A DNA stretch of 64,000 nt from Paenibacillus campinasensis (GTDB lineage Bacteria > Bacillota > Bacilli > Paenibacillales > Paenibacillaceae): NCBI RefSeq assembly GCF_002272015.1, contig NZ_NPBY01000009.1, forward strand, positions 35,346 to 99,345. The letters are read 5' to 3'. Positions 1-8,694 of the stretch are shown here, piece by piece. Every line of letters starts with the position of its first letter. Positions within the stretch are counted from its first letter, which is position 1. Position numbers and translations under genes: made by a program. A model generated the notes under the pieces. The model was not told where the DNA came from and ran no database searches. It saw only the letters and a list, made by a program, of their open reading frames with translations.

Positions 1-8
1 CCGATCAT

Positions 9-332
9 ATGGATTCAGAATCAAAATCCCTAGAAGAGCGGATTGTGGAAAGCTACAGGCAGGATGAGGATATGATGATCCTGGTGTTCGCCCAGTGGTG
101 CGTGAATCAGGGGCTGGACCCTGCGGAGCTTTACCGCAAGGCATATCCCGATCAACCGGTGAATGAACCGTTGGCCAGAGCGCTTGCGCTGACTGTGCCG
201 AAGGAGGAAGCCGGGGATATTGCGGATCATACCGTTCTTGGCGTTTTGTCCCTCTACGGGAATGACGATCTGGCCGCGGTGGTTACCGAGGCGATGGAAC
301 AGATCGCTGCCGCCCGCAAGAGCGGTACATAG
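9..332 (+). CDS. Small acidic protein of unknown function
   Basis: I do not recognise this 107-residue protein. It is soluble-looking, rich in Glu, Asp and Ala, with no signal peptide, membrane segment or cysteine cluster, and probably all-helical (for example ESYRQDEDMMILVFAQW near residues 14-30). The reading frame is still open at the left edge of the window, so the ATG at 9 may not be the true start and the gene may be cut. A hairpin follows the stop and probably ends its transcript. No function is inferred. Confidence 0.6.
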   Translation: MDSESKSLEERIVESYRQDEDMMILVFAQWCVNQGLDPAELYRKAYPDQPVNEPLARALALTVPKEEAGDIADHTVLGVLSLYGNDDLAAVVTEAMEQIAAARKSGT

Positions 333-339
333 AAGGCGG

Positions 340-392
340 GCGGCTTGCAAAGACTGTGGATAACAGTCGCTTGCGAGCCGCTCTTGTATTCT
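340..392 (+). terminator. Probable terminator after the small unknown gene
   Basis: Imperfect inverted repeat, arms 340-357 and 363-381 (core GACTGT / ACAGTC), followed by the T-rich stretch TCTTGTATTCTG. It lies just after the stop of the preceding gene. The U-tract is weak. Confidence 0.4.
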
Positions 393-548
393 GAGGTAAA
401 GCATGCTGTTGAGGCATGTCTGGATTCTTCTTTAAAAGGATCTTTGTAAGGAATATGGAGATATGGAAGTGAAGGGAGCGCGTTAGAGGATGCCAGTCTT
501 TGACCTGTTAAGCTGGTGAAGCGTCATCTGAACTATCGCGTGAATCCT

Positions 549-594
549 AACAAGCCCGGAGGAAGGAGTGGATCCTTGTCCGGGCTTGTTTAGT
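549..594. terminator. Hairpin between convergent genes
   Basis: A perfect 12-bp inverted repeat, AACAAGCCCGGA (549-560) and TCCGGGCTTGTT (579-590), lies in the 415-bp gene-free stretch 333-747 between two convergent genes. There is no long T-run on either strand, so it may be a weak bidirectional terminator. I see no gene in the rest of this stretch. Confidence 0.4.
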
Positions 595-747
595 AATAAC
601 AGTCTGATGCGGTTCACTCCACTGTTGCCTTTGGACTTGCTGCCTACGCTTATGCGATTATCGTCCGAAGCGGCATTCGCACAGTGGCAGACACAGACGC
701 TGTTAGAATGTGCAGCTAAAGTCAGGCAGTGTCTAAGCATCAGCTGC

Positions 748-1566
748 TCAGGTAGGCGTGCGGCTGGCCATGCGGTATTGTTTGGGCGATACGCCGAATC
801 GGGACCGGAATACCCGGTGAAAATAAGTATAGTTGGCAAAGCCCGACGTCTCCGCCACATCTTCAAGCGAGAGCGGGCTGAATACGATCCGTTCCTTGGC
901 CATGTTCAGCCGCACTTCCATCGTGTACTGCATGATGGTGGTGCCAAACGCCTCTTTGAACAGATGCACTGCCCGGGAGACGCTGATGCCGACATGCCCG
1001 GCGACATCCTCCAGCTTGAACATCGAGGAGGCGTTCTCTTCAATATAGTTCTTCATGCGGTATGCCAGATAGGTCTTCGGCGTTGTGGATGGCTGCTCGG
1101 ACAGCAGCCGGTCCACCTCAAGACACAGAATCCGGACCGTATAGTCGGCGATCTGGGGATAGGGGTTGGTGATGCGCCGCTGCTCCAGCACGAGCGAGCG
1201 AAAATGGCTCAGGTAGCGTTCTTCCAGCGGCATCCGGATTTTGGCCGGGCGCTTTAAAGCGTTCCACCATGCATCAACCCAATCGCCTTTGATAAAGATA
1301 TGATAATCGCCGCTTTCAATCGTCAGTTCTCCATGGGCGTTAAGTTCATCGTCAATCTTAAGCTCGTAAGGCTGACCGGGACGGCATATAAGCAGATCGC
1401 CGGGCTCGATATGGACCAGTTCGCCGTCGATGATCGCACGGCAGCGTCCGTTGGTTTGAAGCCGCATTAAGTAGGAGTCAAAACCGTCGGGGAGCGTCAT
1501 CTCAAAAGGCTTACGGTGAAAGGAAAAATCTGCTGCGACGACTTGGCTTGTAAAAGATGGTTCCAT
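748..1566 (-). CDS. AraC family transcriptional regulator
   Basis: A 272-residue regulator with an N-terminal cupin-like ligand-binding half (residues about 15-100, including HIEPGDLLICRPGQPYEL) and a C-terminal AraC DNA-binding domain (about 170-268) with two helix-turn-helix units and the closing signature GFANYTYFHRVFRSRFGVSPKQYR. An AAGGAG Shine-Dalgarno lies about 10 bases before the ATG. It is transcribed away from the sugar-metabolism trio at 1706-4766, so it is the obvious candidate local regulator, with a carbohydrate or derivative as effector. The link to the trio is inference from position. Confidence 0.93.
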   Translation of the reverse strand: MEPSFTSQVVAADFSFHRKPFEMTLPDGFDSYLMRLQTNGRCRAIIDGELVHIEPGDLLICRPGQPYELKIDDELNAHGELTIESGDYHIFIKGDWVDAWWNALKRPAKIRMPLEERYLSHFRSLVLEQRRITNPYPQIADYTVRILCLEVDRLLSEQPSTTPKTYLAYRMKNYIEENASSMFKLEDVAGHVGISVSRAVHLFKEAFGTTIMQYTMEVRLNMAKERIVFSPLSLEDVAETSGFANYTYFHRVFRSRFGVSPKQYRMASRTPT

Positions 1567-1636
1567 GACGAAATGTCTCCTTCAAAAAAGAAAATAATGA
1601 CCAGATAGTTCATGTTTCAATCATATTATTCATTTT

Positions 1637-1650
1637 AAACGAAAGCGTTT
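1637..1650. promoter_or_regulatory. Inverted repeat in the divergent promoter region (candidate operator)
   Basis: AAACG-AAAG-CGTTT is an inverted repeat in the 139-bp gap between the divergent AraC gene and the oxidoreductase gene. It resembles LacI/CcpA-type operators around a central CG but does not match the full CcpA cre consensus. It could be a site for the AraC regulator or for carbon-catabolite control. Confidence 0.3.
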
Positions 1651-1705
1651 CAGAATACCATGGTTACTAGACCGGGCATATCCAATGGGTCAAGGAGTGA
1701 CAACG

Positions 1706-2803
1706 ATGACAAAAATGAAAGCAGGCATTATCGGCTGCGGCAATATTAGCGGCATATACTTCACCAACCTGAAGAACAGCCCGTGGGTTGAAGTGATCGC
1801 GTGCGCCGATCTGGTTATGGATTACGCAGAAGCAAAGGCCAAGGAATACGGCATACCGGGCGTATGCACGGTAGAAGAGATGCTGGCGCGTCCTGACATT
1901 GATCTGATTATTAATTTGACGATTCCGGCCAGTCATGCAAGTGTCGATGTAGCGGCGCTTGAGGCCGGGAAACACGTATACAGCGAAAAGCCTCTGGCGA
2001 TCACCCTTGAAGAAGGACGAGAGGTGCTGAACAAGGCAGACCTGAAAGGGCTGCGCGTCGGCTGTGCGCCGGATACGTTCCTCGGCTCCGGCGTCCAGAC
2101 AGCCAAGGCAGCCATTGAATCCGGGCTGATTGGCCGTCCGATTGCGGCGACCGCATTCATGATGGGTTCCGGGCCGGAGGCCTGGCACCACAATCCTGAA
2201 TTTTTCTATGCGCCGGGCGGCGGGCCGATGCTGGACATGGGGCCGTACTATCTGTCGGCTTTGGTCGAGCTGCTGGGTCCTGCAAGCCGGGTGAGCGCAT
2301 CGGCAGGCATTCAGATTCCTGATCGCAGCATAGGCTCCGGTCCGCTGCAGGGCAGGCCGATTACGGTGCAGACCCCGACGCATCTGGCAGGCACGCTCGA
2401 TTTCGAGAACGGAGCGATTGCCACGATGATTACCAGCTTCGATATTTTCGGCGGGTCGTCGCTGCCGTGGCTTGAGATTTACGGCACGCAGGGCACGCTC
2501 AGCCTCGGCGATCCGAACTACTTCAATGGTGAGGTTAAGCTGCGCAAGCAAGGATCCGATGAATGGAAAACGCTGGATCCTGTGTTCGAGTGCGGGCAGA
2601 ATGAGCGCGGGCTCGGCATTAATGACATGATTGAATCGATCCACAGCAACAAGGATCATCGCGCAAGCGGACGCCTTGCGTACCATGTGCTGGAGATTAT
2701 GCAGTCGTTCCAGCAGTCGTCTCTGGAGGGCCGCCATATCGTGCTGCAGAGCACTTATCATTACGGCAAGCTCCCGGCTCCGCAGCAGGCCGATTTGGGC
2801 TAA
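1706..2803 (+). CDS. Gfo/Idh/MocA family oxidoreductase
   Basis: A 365-residue NAD(P)-dependent dehydrogenase of the glucose-fructose oxidoreductase / inositol dehydrogenase family. The N-terminal Rossmann motif is GIIGCGNISGIY, the conserved lysine motif is SEKPLA, and the C-terminal part has the usual alpha/beta substrate domain (GGGPMLDMGPYY). The ATG at 1706 is chosen over an upstream in-frame ATG at 1685 because AAGGAG at 1692-1697 sits correctly before it. It is followed by a TIM-barrel isomerase and a ThuA-like protein, a grouping typical of sugar or polyol catabolism. The substrate cannot be told from sequence. Confidence 0.93.
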   Translation: MTKMKAGIIGCGNISGIYFTNLKNSPWVEVIACADLVMDYAEAKAKEYGIPGVCTVEEMLARPDIDLIINLTIPASHASVDVAALEAGKHVYSEKPLAITLEEGREVLNKADLKGLRVGCAPDTFLGSGVQTAKAAIESGLIGRPIAATAFMMGSGPEAWHHNPEFFYAPGGGPMLDMGPYYLSALVELLGPASRVSASAGIQIPDRSIGSGPLQGRPITVQTPTHLAGTLDFENGAIATMITSFDIFGGSSLPWLEIYGTQGTLSLGDPNYFNGEVKLRKQGSDEWKTLDPVFECGQNERGLGINDMIESIHSNKDHRASGRLAYHVLEIMQSFQQSSLEGRHIVLQSTYHYGKLPAPQQADLG

Positions 2804-2969
2804 TCCGCCAAGCAGAGGGAAGCATGACACAAGATGGTGTATATGCACGGCTGTTCAGTAAAAGATACTGCCTGATAACATCTCCTCGTGAAGCAGGAGC
2901 ACAGGGAGTGCTTGTCGAAGAAAGTTACTGCCCGGATTTATTGTGGTAATTACAGCAAGGGAAGTTCCC

Positions 2970-2989
2970 GAATCAATTCGAATCAATTC
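2970..2989. repeat. Tandem 10-bp direct repeat upstream of the isomerase gene
   Basis: GAATCAATTC occurs twice back to back (2970-2979 and 2980-2989), immediately before the AGGAGGAG Shine-Dalgarno of the isomerase gene. Each unit has palindromic ends (GAAT/ATTC). It could be a regulatory site or simply local duplication. Confidence 0.5.
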
Positions 2990-3013
2990 ATGGAAACAGG
3001 AGGAGATCCAACA

Positions 3014-3982
3014 ATGAAACTTGGAGTATTTATGGTACTGTTCAGCGGGCGCAAGCTGGAAGATGCGCTTGACTACGTTGCAGCCAAAGGGCTGAAAGCG
3101 GTTGAAATTGGAACCGGAGGTTACCCGGGGAATGCGCACTGCAACCCGGCGGAGCTTCTTGAGAATGAAACGGCATTGAAGAATTTCAAAAATGCGGTGG
3201 AATCGCGCGGGCTGATCATCAGTGCGCTAAGCTGCCACGGCAACCCGCTTCACCCGCAAAAAGCGATCGCAAAAGATTTTCACGATGCCTTCGTAAAAAC
3301 AGTTGAGCTTGCTGAGAAACTGGAAGTGCCTGTCGTTAACACGTTCTCCGGCTGCCCAGGTGACCATGAGGATGCCAAATATCCGAACTGGCCTGTAGCT
3401 CCTTGGCCGAACGATTACCAGGAAATCCTGGACTGGCAATGGGAAAACAAAGTGATTCCTTACTGGACCGAGTGGGGTAAATTCGCTGCTGACCGCAATG
3501 TGAAGATCGGTCTTGAGCTGCATGGCGGCTTCTCCGTTCATACTCCAGGCACGCTGCTGCGTCTGCGTGAGGCTGCCGGCGAAGTGATCGGGGCGAACCT
3601 TGATCCGAGCCATATGTGGTGGCAGGGCATTGATCCGGTACAAGCGATTCAAATTTTGGGCCGCGCCGGAGCGATTCATCACTTCCATGCGAAGGACACC
3701 AGCATTGATCCAATCAATGTTAACAAGCACGGTTTGACGGATATGCAGTCCTACACGAATATGCTGGATCGCGCTTGGCAGTTCCGCAGCGTCGGATTCG
3801 GTCATGATGTGAAGGAATGGGCAGATATGATGAGCGCTCTGCGTCTCGTCGGGTATGATTATGTGGTCAGCATCGAGCATGAGGATGGCTTGATGTCTGT
3901 AGAAGAAGGCTTCTCCAAAGCGGTGGATAACCTGAAACAAGTGCTTATCGAAGAGCCGCTCGGAGAAATGTGGTGGGTATAA
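3014..3982 (+). CDS. Sugar phosphate isomerase/epimerase (xylose-isomerase-like TIM barrel)
   Basis: A 322-residue AP-endonuclease-2-fold protein related to IolE/IolI and sugar isomerases. Likely metal ligands sit in the motifs [25 protein letters not shown] and SIEHED, the Glu-Asp-His-Glu pattern of the family. The ATG at 3014 is preceded by AGGAGGAG at good spacing; an in-frame GTG 126 bases further up lacks support. It lies 210 bp after the oxidoreductase gene and before the ThuA-like gene, so it probably isomerises or epimerises a keto-sugar intermediate in the same pathway. The substrate is unknown. Confidence 0.9.
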   Translation: MKLGVFMVLFSGRKLEDALDYVAAKGLKAVEIGTGGYPGNAHCNPAELLENETALKNFKNAVESRGLIISALSCHGNPLHPQKAIAKDFHDAFVKTVELAEKLEVPVVNTFSGCPGDHEDAKYPNWPVAPWPNDYQEILDWQWENKVIPYWTEWGKFAADRNVKIGLELHGGFSVHTPGTLLRLREAAGEVIGANLDPSHMWWQGIDPVQAIQILGRAGAIHHFHAKDTSIDPINVNKHGLTDMQSYTNMLDRAWQFRSVGFGHDVKEWADMMSALRLVGYDYVVSIEHEDGLMSVEEGFSKAVDNLKQVLIEEPLGEMWWV

Positions 3983-4040
3983 GTTATTTGATCCGCTGTG
4001 CAAGCTAACGACTAAATGCATTTCTAGGGGGAACAGCTAC

Positions 4041-4766
4041 ATGCTTAATGTAACGATTTGGAACGAGTTCGTTCACGAAAATATTCATCAGGAGGTTAAA
4101 GCCGTGTATCCGACAGGGATTCATATGGCTTTGGCCGAGGGTCTGGCTCATCCGGATTTTATCATCCGGACGGCAACGCTGGATCAGCCCGACCATGGAC
4201 TGACCCAGGACGTGCTCGATTCCACCGATGTACTGCTGTGGTGGGGACATATGGCTCATGACAAGGTTAGCGACGAGATTGTAGATCGAGTGGTAAAGCG
4301 CGTGCTTGACGGTATGGGGCTGATCGTTCTGCACTCCGGCCATTTCTCCAAGCCATTCAAAGCTCTGATGGGCACAAGTTGCGATTTGAAATGGCGGGAA
4401 GCCGGGGAGCAGGAATTGATGTGGAGCGTCAACCCGACGCATCCGATCGCTGAAGGAATTACAGGTCCGATCATTATCGATCAAGAGGAGATGTACGGGG
4501 AGTTCTTTGACATTCCAGCCCCGGATGAGCTGATCTTTATCAGCAATTTCTCCGGAGGAGAGGTGTTCCGCAGCGGATGCACATTCAAGCGCGGACATGG
4601 CAATATCTTCTACTTCCGTCCAGGTCATGAAACCTATCCAACCTACCGCAACCCTGAAGTGCTGAAAGTCATTTCCAATGCGATTCGGTGGGCACCATCC
4701 AAAGCGGGTAAACAGGTGTTCGGAAACAGTCAGCCGATCCGTCCGCTGCAGATTCCGGTCGTATAA
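4041..4766 (+). CDS. ThuA-like domain protein (trehalose-utilisation family)
   Basis: A 241-residue cytoplasmic protein with the ThuA fold, a class I glutamine-amidotransferase-like fold without glutaminase activity. Recognisable segments are [29 protein letters not shown] and the late [19 protein letters not shown]. ThuA proteins are linked to trehalose and related disaccharide catabolism, probably acting on keto-sugars; their exact chemistry is unsettled. Last gene of the trio, followed by a strong terminator. Confidence 0.9.
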   Translation: MLNVTIWNEFVHENIHQEVKAVYPTGIHMALAEGLAHPDFIIRTATLDQPDHGLTQDVLDSTDVLLWWGHMAHDKVSDEIVDRVVKRVLDGMGLIVLHSGHFSKPFKALMGTSCDLKWREAGEQELMWSVNPTHPIAEGITGPIIIDQEEMYGEFFDIPAPDELIFISNFSGGEVFRSGCTFKRGHGNIFYFRPGHETYPTYRNPEVLKVISNAIRWAPSKAGKQVFGNSQPIRPLQIPVV

Positions 4767-4795
4767 GTTAGCTTCCGCATTCATAATAGCGGCAG

Positions 4796-4834
4796 AACCG
4801 GTCAAGGATTATATATTCTTGACCGGTTTCTTTG
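4796..4834 (+). terminator. Rho-independent terminator of the sugar-metabolism trio
   Basis: Perfect 11-bp stem AACCGGTCAAG (4796-4806) / CTTGACCGGTT (4818-4828) with an AT-rich loop, followed by TCTTTGCATCTT. Confidence 0.8.
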
Positions 4835-4891
4835 CATCTTAGGGTAATATAATGTATGAAAGGGTGGATAACCTGGAAGGAGGGGAACCGA

Positions 4892-5563
4892 ATGCTGAGT
4901 GGAATCCGAAGCGCGCCGGTGGATCCATCCGTCATTGCCGTCTGCAGAGCCCGGCTGAGCGGGCACCCGGTGGAAGGATTTCTGCTTGGGGGAGGCACGT
5001 ATCCGGCACAGGTGATGTTTGTCGGTGAAGCGCCGGGAGCGACAGAGATCCAGGAAGGACGGCCGTTTTCCGGTCAGGCCGGGGAGGAGCTGGACGGGTA
5101 TTTACAGCGGCTTGGGCTTACCCGTGATGAGGTGTATATCACCAGCGTCATCCGCAGCAGACCGTATAAGGAGAAGCCGCTGACCCGGGCGTCAGGGGAG
5201 ACGGTGATCAGCCGTTCCAACCGAACGCCTACCAAAACTGAAATCTTGGCGCATGCGCCCATACTGGATGAAGAGATTCGCTGGGTTCAGCCGCAGATCA
5301 TTGTGCCGATGGGCAATACGGCGCTGCACAGACTGATTGGCAGTCACGAAACGATTACTTCACTGCACGGCAAGCTGATTGAAGGGCCAGTTCAGCAGGC
5401 GGCCGATCCGGCAATGCCGGATAAGGGCTATATCTTCTCAAGGGAAATCTATCAAATATTCCCTTTGTTTCATCCGGCTGCTATACTATATAACAGGAAG
5501 CTGACCGATATTGTTATGTCTGATCTGGATCATTTATCTCAAATTTTAAGAAGAAACAGCTGA
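4892..5563 (+). CDS. Uracil-DNA glycosylase family 4-like protein lacking the iron-sulphur cysteines
   Basis: A 223-residue member of the uracil-DNA glycosylase superfamily. Motif 1 is VGEAPGATE and motif 2 is FHPAAIL, matching family 4 (UDGa) enzymes that cut uracil from DNA. Family 4 proteins normally bind a 4Fe-4S cluster with four cysteines. Here the place of the usual K-C-R-P cysteine reads IRSRP, the later one reads EILAHAP, and the protein has a single cysteine near its start, so the cluster is probably absent. Start chosen at ATG 4892, eight bases after AAGGAGG. It stands alone between terminators. Activity should not be assumed. Confidence 0.8.
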   Translation: MLSGIRSAPVDPSVIAVCRARLSGHPVEGFLLGGGTYPAQVMFVGEAPGATEIQEGRPFSGQAGEELDGYLQRLGLTRDEVYITSVIRSRPYKEKPLTRASGETVISRSNRTPTKTEILAHAPILDEEIRWVQPQIIVPMGNTALHRLIGSHETITSLHGKLIEGPVQQAADPAMPDKGYIFSREIYQIFPLFHPAAILYNRKLTDIVMSDLDHLSQILRRNS

Positions 5564-5619
5564 TTTTATGAGGAAAAAGGGCTAAAAGGTTTTCAGAAGC
5601 CTAAAAATATGCTAAAATG

Positions 5620-5660
5620 AAACATACTAACTAATCGTAAGTTTCACATGTTAGTGTTTA
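5620..5660. promoter_or_regulatory. Inverted repeat upstream of the HxlR gene (candidate operator)
   Basis: AAACATACTAAC (5620-5631) and GTTAGTGTTTA (5650-5660) form an imperfect inverted repeat about 50-90 bp before the regulator gene. HxlR proteins often bind such dyads in their own promoter, so autoregulation is plausible but unproven. Confidence 0.35.
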
Positions 5661-5707
5661 CCCGTATAATGATGAGTACAAGGTGACTTCGCAAAGAGGT
5701 GAAGGAT

Positions 5708-6025
5708 ATGGGAGCTACAAACATCAAGCTCTGTCCCCGGTTTGAGTCGGCGTTTGCATGCCTTGGCAAGCGATGGAATGGACTGATCATTCAGGCGCTG
5801 ATGAGCGGACCGAAGCGGTTTAAAGACATCTCCAGTGTCATACCGTCCATGAGTGACAAGATGCTGTCCGAGAGAATGAAGGACTTGGAATGTGAGGGCA
5901 TTTTGGTACGACATGTTTACCCGGAGACTCCGGTTCGTATTGAATACGAATTAACTGAAAAGGGGAAAGCGCTTCGTCCCGTAATGGATGAAATCTCCAG
6001 TTGGGCGGAGCAATGGATTGAATAA
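5708..6025 (+). CDS. HxlR family transcriptional regulator
   Basis: A 105-residue winged-helix regulator of the HxlR/DUF24 family: CPRFESAFACLGKRWNGLIIQAL near the N-terminus, then RFKDISSVIPSMSDKMLSERMKDLE as recognition region and a wing ending YELTEKGKAL. It has the N-terminal cysteine common in redox- or electrophile-sensing members such as YodB and HxlR. ATG 5708 is preferred over GTG 5699, which would touch the ribosome-binding site. A hairpin terminator follows. The target is unknown. Confidence 0.9.
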   Translation: MGATNIKLCPRFESAFACLGKRWNGLIIQALMSGPKRFKDISSVIPSMSDKMLSERMKDLECEGILVRHVYPETPVRIEYELTEKGKALRPVMDEISSWAEQWIE

Positions 6026-6060
6026 TGACGGTGGTTCATTCGGCACTTCCACAAAAATAG

Positions 6061-6099
6061 ACCCTGACCTGAGACATGTTCTCAGTCAGGGTTTATTTT
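6061..6099 (+). terminator. Rho-independent terminator after the HxlR gene
   Basis: Stem ACCCTGACCTGAGA (6061-6074) / TCTCAGTCAGGGT (6080-6092) with one bulged base, followed by TTATTTTC. It isolates the nirB promoter from upstream transcription. Confidence 0.8.
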
Positions 6100-6130
6100 C
6101 GTATGAATAATTAAATTTTTAACTATATTA

Positions 6131-6173
6131 TGTGAAAAATATCACAAAAATAAAAGGGCTCAAACGATATAAT
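6131..6173 (+). promoter_or_regulatory. Fnr-dependent promoter of nirBD
   Basis: TGTGA-AAAATA-TCACA at 6131-6146 is a perfect Fnr/Crp-type palindrome. A perfect -10 box TATAAT lies at 6168-6173, giving a start near 6180. The Fnr box centre (6138.5) is then at -41.5, the classic position for direct activation. No good -35 is needed or seen. Confidence 0.85.
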
Positions 6174-6224
6174 TGACATGTAAGGGAAGAGATAAGCTGC
6201 ATAACGAGCGGGGAGGAATGCATC

Positions 6225-8663
6225 GTGACGAATCGAAAAAAACAAAAATTAGTTGTCATAGGAAACGGCATCGCCGGAATTGGCACGATTGAACAAATTA
6301 TTAAACTGGGCGGAGCCTATGATATTACGGTCATTGGCCAGGAGCCACACCCGAACTACAACCGGATCATGCTGTCTTACGTTCTGGAGGGCAGCAAAAC
6401 GATCGATGATATCGTATTGAATGACTGGCAATGGTATGAAGACAATCAGATTACGCTTCACACCGGTACGGCAGCGACAGCCATTGATGAGGCAAACAAA
6501 GTGGTGGTCTGCGACAATGGCTTGAACGTGCCTTACGACAAGGTGATTATTGCGACCGGCTCGCGTCCGTTTATTCTTCCGGTTCCAGGCAGTGATAAGG
6601 AAGGCGTCGTTGGCTTCAGGGATATTGCGGATTGTACCCGCATGCTCGAAGCGTCCAAAATCTACAAGAAGGCGGCTGTCATTGGCGGCGGTTTGCTCGG
6701 ACTTGAGGCAGCCAAAGGGCTGGTGAGTCTCGGTATGGAGGTCACTGTCGTTCACCTGATGGACGACTTGATGGAGAGCCAGCTCGACTCCCATGCGGCC
6801 CGGATGCTGCAGCAGGAGCTTGAGCGCCAGGGAATTCGTTTCCTGCTCGGGAAACAGACGACTGAAATATGGGGAGATACCCGGGTGAAAGGGTTGCGCT
6901 TCAAGGATGGGGGCGAACTGGAGGCCGAGCTGGTTGTGATGGCGGTCGGCATTCGCGCGAATACGGCGGTGGCTCAAGCGAGCGGCATTGAGACCGGACG
7001 CGGGATTGTCGTCAATGACTATATGGAAACGTCGATGCCAGATGTATATGCGGTAGGCGAATGCTGTGAGCATCGCGGCGTATGCTATGGCCTGGTGGCT
7101 CCGCTGTTTGAGCAGGGACAGGTGCTGGCCAAGCATTTAAGCGGGGTGGACACTAAGCCGTATGAAGGATCGGTGGTATCGACCAAACTGAAGATCAGCG
7201 GAGTTGATGTGTTCTCGGCCGGCGAGTTCCTGGAGCAGCCGGAGCATACCGTGATTACCGCTAAGGATGAGTGGAAGAAGACATACAAAAAAATTCTGAT
7301 GCGGGACGGGCGCATCGTCGGAGCGATCCTGTTCGGCGACGTAAGCGAATCGGCCAGCTTGCAGTCTTTGATCAGACAGAAGGCGGAAATGACGGATGAA
7401 ATCTATGCTTCCATCATGGGAACCGGGTGCGGAGGACACGGGGGCAGCAAAGCCGCGATGGTGGAGAACATGCCGGATGACGAGATTGTGTGCGGCTGTA
7501 ACGGGGTGACGAAAAAGGCGATTGTGGACGCCATTAACGGTGAGGGCTTAACGACAGTAGATGAAATTAAGGCCTGCACGGGAGCGACCCGCTCTTGCGG
7601 CGGCTGCAAGCCGGTGGTGGAGCAGATTCTCCAGAGCGTGCTCGGGGCCGGCTATACAGCCAGTGCCAAGCAGGGAATATGTCCGTGCACGACGCTCGAC
7701 CGGGATGAAATTGTGGCACAGATCCGGGATAAAGGACTCACCTCCACGAGAGAGGTCATGCATGTCCTGGGCTGGAGCAATCCCGAGGGCTGCTCGAAGT
7801 GCCGGCCTGCCATCCATTACTACCTCGTCATGCTGAATCCTGAAACGCATCAGGAGGAGCGAGAGTCCCGCTTTGTGAACGAGCGGCTGAGCGCAAACAT
7901 TCAGAAGGATGGCACGTTTACGGTAGTGCCGCGGATGTACGGCGGGGTGACGACACCGGAGGATCTGAAGAAAATTGCGGATGTATCGCTGAAATATAAT
8001 GTGAAAGTCGTCAAGGTGACGGGCGGTCAACGTCTGGATCTGATCGGCGTGAAGAAGGAGGACCTGCCGAAGGTGTGGGAGGAGCTGGATATGCCGTCAG
8101 GCTATGCGTACGCCAAGTCGCTGCGGACGGTGAAGACCTGTGTAGGCTCCCAGTTCTGCCGCTTCGGCACACAGGACTCCATGAGCATGGGCGCCTTGAT
8201 CGAGAAGAAGTTCGAGCGGCTGGACTTTCCGGCGAAATTCAAGATGGCGGTTAACGGCTGTCCGCGGAACTGTGCCGAAGCCTGCACCAAAGATATCGGC
8301 ATCGTTGGCAATGACGGCGGCTGGGAGATCTTTGTCGGCGGCAACGGGGGAACGAAAGCTCGCCTTGCCGATTCTTTCTGCAAAGTGAAGACGGATGAAG
8401 AGCTGATTGAGATCTGTGCGGCGCTGATGCAGTATTACCGCGAGACCGGCAAATATTTGGAAAGAACATCGGAATGGGTGGAGCGTCTGGGCCTTGATTC
8501 TATCCGCGAAGCGGTGCTGAGCAATGACGGCGAGCGGAAGGCGCTGGTCGCAAGAATCGAGCTTGCCCTCAAGCAGGTCGAAGACCCTTGGAAGAAAGTG
8601 CTGAAGGATGAGACGCTGCGGGAAACGCTGTTTGAGGACGTCAAACCGGTCACGATGAGCTGA
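6225..8663 (+). CDS. nirB: Nitrite reductase [NAD(P)H], large subunit
   Basis: An 812-residue assimilatory/detoxifying nitrite reductase that reduces nitrite to ammonium with NAD(P)H in the cytoplasm. In order: an FAD/NAD-binding pyridine-nucleotide oxidoreductase domain (GNGIAGIG near the start, second nucleotide motif AVIGGGLLGLEAAKG, and DVYAVGECCEH), a BFD-like 2Fe-2S domain (VCGCNGVTKKAIV and TRSCGGCKP), and the nitrite/sulphite reductase ferredoxin-like and haem domains with the sirohaem/4Fe-4S cysteines in TCVGSQFC and NGCPRNCAEAC. Length is normal. GTG start after GGGGAGG. It leads an operon with nirD and a formate/nitrite channel and has an Fnr-type promoter, which fits anaerobic nitrite reduction. 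Confidence 0.96.
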   Translation: MTNRKKQKLVVIGNGIAGIGTIEQIIKLGGAYDITVIGQEPHPNYNRIMLSYVLEGSKTIDDIVLNDWQWYEDNQITLHTGTAATAIDEANKVVVCDNGLNVPYDKVIIATGSRPFILPVPGSDKEGVVGFRDIADCTRMLEASKIYKKAAVIGGGLLGLEAAKGLVSLGMEVTVVHLMDDLMESQLDSHAARMLQQELERQGIRFLLGKQTTEIWGDTRVKGLRFKDGGELEAELVVMAVGIRANTAVAQASGIETGRGIVVNDYMETSMPDVYAVGECCEHRGVCYGLVAPLFEQGQVLAKHLSGVDTKPYEGSVVSTKLKISGVDVFSAGEFLEQPEHTVITAKDEWKKTYKKILMRDGRIVGAILFGDVSESASLQSLIRQKAEMTDEIYASIMGTGCGGHGGSKAAMVENMPDDEIVCGCNGVTKKAIVDAINGEGLTTVDEIKACTGATRSCGGCKPVVEQILQSVLGAGYTASAKQGICPCTTLDRDEIVAQIRDKGLTSTREVMHVLGWSNPEGCSKCRPAIHYYLVMLNPETHQEERESRFVNERLSANIQKDGTFTVVPRMYGGVTTPEDLKKIADVSLKYNVKVVKVTGGQRLDLIGVKKEDLPKVWEELDMPSGYAYAKSLRTVKTCVGSQFCRFGTQDSMSMGALIEKKFERLDFPAKFKMAVNGCPRNCAEACTKDIGIVGNDGGWEIFVGGNGGTKARLADSFCKVKTDEELIEICAALMQYYRETGKYLERTSEWVERLGLDSIREAVLSNDGERKALVARIELALKQVEDPWKKVLKDETLRETLFEDVKPVTMS

Positions 8664-8694
8664 TTTTATAAAACCTGAACGGAGGATGACACAC

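Noticed and set aside
568..1257. Forward open frame opposite the AraC gene
   Set aside because: The reverse strand encodes a clear AraC regulator with ribosome-binding site; the forward translation has odd His/Cys/Arg content and no motif.
1630..1660. CcpA cre site before the oxidoreductase gene
   Set aside because: The central GCG and flanking A/T look similar, but the outer TG and CA bases of the cre consensus do not align, so it is listed only as a generic inverted repeat.
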